From assembly GCF_020536995.1 (NCBI RefSeq), contig NC_068359.1, forward strand, positions 80,860,454 through 80,924,453: a stretch of DNA of 64,000 nucleotides, written 5' to 3'. Positions 62,443 through 64,000 of the stretch are shown one piece after another; position 1 is the stretch's first letter; the number at the start of each line of letters is the position of its first letter. Made by a program: the position numbers and the translations under genes. A model generated the notes under the pieces. The model was given only the letters and a program-made list of their open reading frames with translations. It had not been told where the DNA came from and did not search any database. Source of the DNA: Dreissena polymorpha. Its lineage: Eukaryota > Mollusca > Bivalvia > Myida > Dreissenidae.

Positions 62443-63905
62443 TTTTATACGCCCGTCTATGACGGGACGTATTATGGTATACCCCGCGTCCGTCTGTCCG
62501 TCCGTCCGTCTGTCCGTCCGTATGTCTGTTAATGTCGTACGCTACGTCAAATATCCTTTGACAGATTTTCTTCAAATTTTAACACAATCTTAATATTGAT
62601 AAACCCTGATCCCCTTTCGTTTTTGACGGAATTCTGAATTGTCGTTCCAGAGTTATGGGACTTTGTTCGTCAAAATTTCGTGATTTCATTGAATGTCCTA
62701 CTGTAGCTATATAAAAATGTTAAAGTTGTTATAACTTTGGTATGCTTGGACCTAGAGTCTTGAAACTTGACATGAAGGTTGGCCAGAACTAGTAAGTAAC
62801 CACTGGACATTTCAAGGTCATTCATTTGAAGGTCAAGGTCACTGTGACCTTGAATGTAAAAATGTTAAAGTTGTTATAACTTTGGTATGCTTGGACCTAG
62901 AGTCTTGAAACTTGACATGAAGGTTGGCCAGAACTAGTAAGTAACCCCTGGACATTTCAAGGTCATTCATTTGAAGGTCAAGGTCACTGTGACCTTGAAT
63001 GTAAAAATGTTAAAGTTCTTATTTCATGTTATAACTTTGGTATGCTTGTACCTAGAGTCTTCAAACTTGAAATAAAGATTGGCCAGTACTAGAAGATGAC
63101 CACTGGTCATTTCAATGTCATTCATTTGAAGGTCAAGGTCACTGTGACCTTAAATGTTAAAATGTTAAAATTGTTATAACTTTGGTATGCTTGGACATAG
63201 AGTCTTCAAACTTGACATGAAGGTTTGCAAGCACACTTAGATGACCACTGGTCATTTCAAGGTCATTCATTCTAAGGTCAAGGTCACACAAGGTCACTGT
63301 GACCTTAAATGTTAAAATGTTAAAATTGTTATAACTTTGGTATGCTTGGACATAGAGTCTTCAAACTTGACATGAAGGTTTGCAAGCACACTTAGATGAC
63401 CACTGGTCATTTCAAGGTCATTCATTCTAAGGTCAAGGTCACTGTGACCTTAAATGTTATTGTTGTTCATGTATCCTACCGTAGCTCAAATATCCCCCGA
63501 TGGATTTTTTATACGCCCGTCTATGACGGGACGTATTATGGTATACCCCGCGTCCGTCTGTCCGTCCGTCCGTCCGTCCGTCTGTTAATGTCGTACGCTA
63601 CGTCAAATATCCTTTGACAGATTTTCTTCAAATTTTAACACAATCTTAATATTGATAAACCCTGATCCCCTTTCGTTTTTGACGGAATTCTGAATTGTCG
63701 TTCCAGAGTTATGGGACTTTGTTCGTCAAAATTTCGTGATTTCATTGAATGTCCTACTGTAGCTCAAATATCCTTCGATGGATTTTTTTCAAATTTCAAC
63801 ACAATCTTAATATTGATAAACCCTGATCCCCTTTCGTTTTTGACCGAATTCTGAATTGTCGTTCCAGAGTTATGGGACTTTGTTCGTCAAAATTTCGTGA
63901 TTTCC
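62443..63905 (+). repeat. Compound repeat: flanking 270-bp modules around a 145-155-bp tandem array
   Basis: Module TTTATACGCCCGTCTATGAC through TTCGTGATTTCATTGAATGT occurs at 62446-62715 and 63508-63755, with a partial third to 63905. Between them (62716-63460) are five units containing ATAACTTTGGTATGCTTGGA and, near each unit's end, a perfect AGGTCACTGTGACCT palindrome. Confidence 0.85.
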
Positions 63906-64000
63906 ATGCTCATGTACTTATAAAATAAACCATGTATTCAAATACAAATAAACTGAAGTAAAAAAATGATTCAAAGGGTTATTTATTACCTTACTACTTC

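Noticed and set aside
1-64000. Retroviral, LTR or Polinton-like elements
   Set aside because: I looked for protease, integrase, capsid or envelope motifs and paired long direct repeats and saw none; the only reverse-transcriptase-related sequence is a short non-LTR LINE end at 45.1-45.4 kb.

Overview
This is intron-rich, AT-rich eukaryotic nuclear DNA packed with repeats. Coding sequence is a small fraction, split into short exons with GT/AG borders. The repeat families (a CCTGATTAGCCTGTGCAG foldback repeat, AGGTCA-rich repeats, tRNA-derived SINEs, TTAA-flanked MITEs) resemble those I know from bivalve molluscs. A dreissenid mussel is my best guess. That assignment is from memory of repeat families, not from a search.

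Two host genes can be rebuilt exon by exon with matching splice phases. On the plus strand, an NDRG-family gene (alpha/beta-hydrolase fold, probably non-catalytic) occupies 3.1-29.1 kb in 12 coding exons (366 codons). A complete GINS2 (PSF2, replicative helicase component) occupies 44.9-55.8 kb in 5 exons (183 codons). Between them, on the minus strand (40.5-37.7 kb), lies an unrecognised 4-exon gene of about 431 codons. Its large third exon encodes 14 copies of an 11-residue Thr/Asp-rich repeat.

The rest is mobile-element territory. A pogo/Tigger transposase runs off the left edge (1-543, minus). A two-exon DDE_4-type transposase fragment (32.58-34.26 kb) has its second exon blown up by exactly 28 extra 41-bp units. 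A 2.6-kb imperfect palindrome (34.7-37.4 kb) consists of two inverted PIF/Harbinger copies. Two decayed THAP-domain copies lie at 51.1-51.9 kb, and a LINE 3' fragment at 45.1-45.4 kb. Many non-autonomous elements can be bounded by target-site duplications, including hAT-like elements with 8-bp duplications, three families flanked by TTAA, TA-flanked elements, and an element with 4-bp duplications and a minisatellite core. I saw no retroviral, LTR or Polinton-like element, no rRNA and no CRISPR array.

Features most worth a second look are: six copies of the 3' splice site of one NDRG exon spaced exactly 49 bp apart (19349-19594); a 63-bp NDRG exon pinned between a hairpin 26 bp upstream and a 1.1-kb transposon 10 bp downstream; the 41-bp expansion inside a transposase exon; the Harbinger palindrome; the 11-residue-repeat gene; and five perfect AGGTCA-CTG-TGACCT palindromes in a tandem repeat near the right end.
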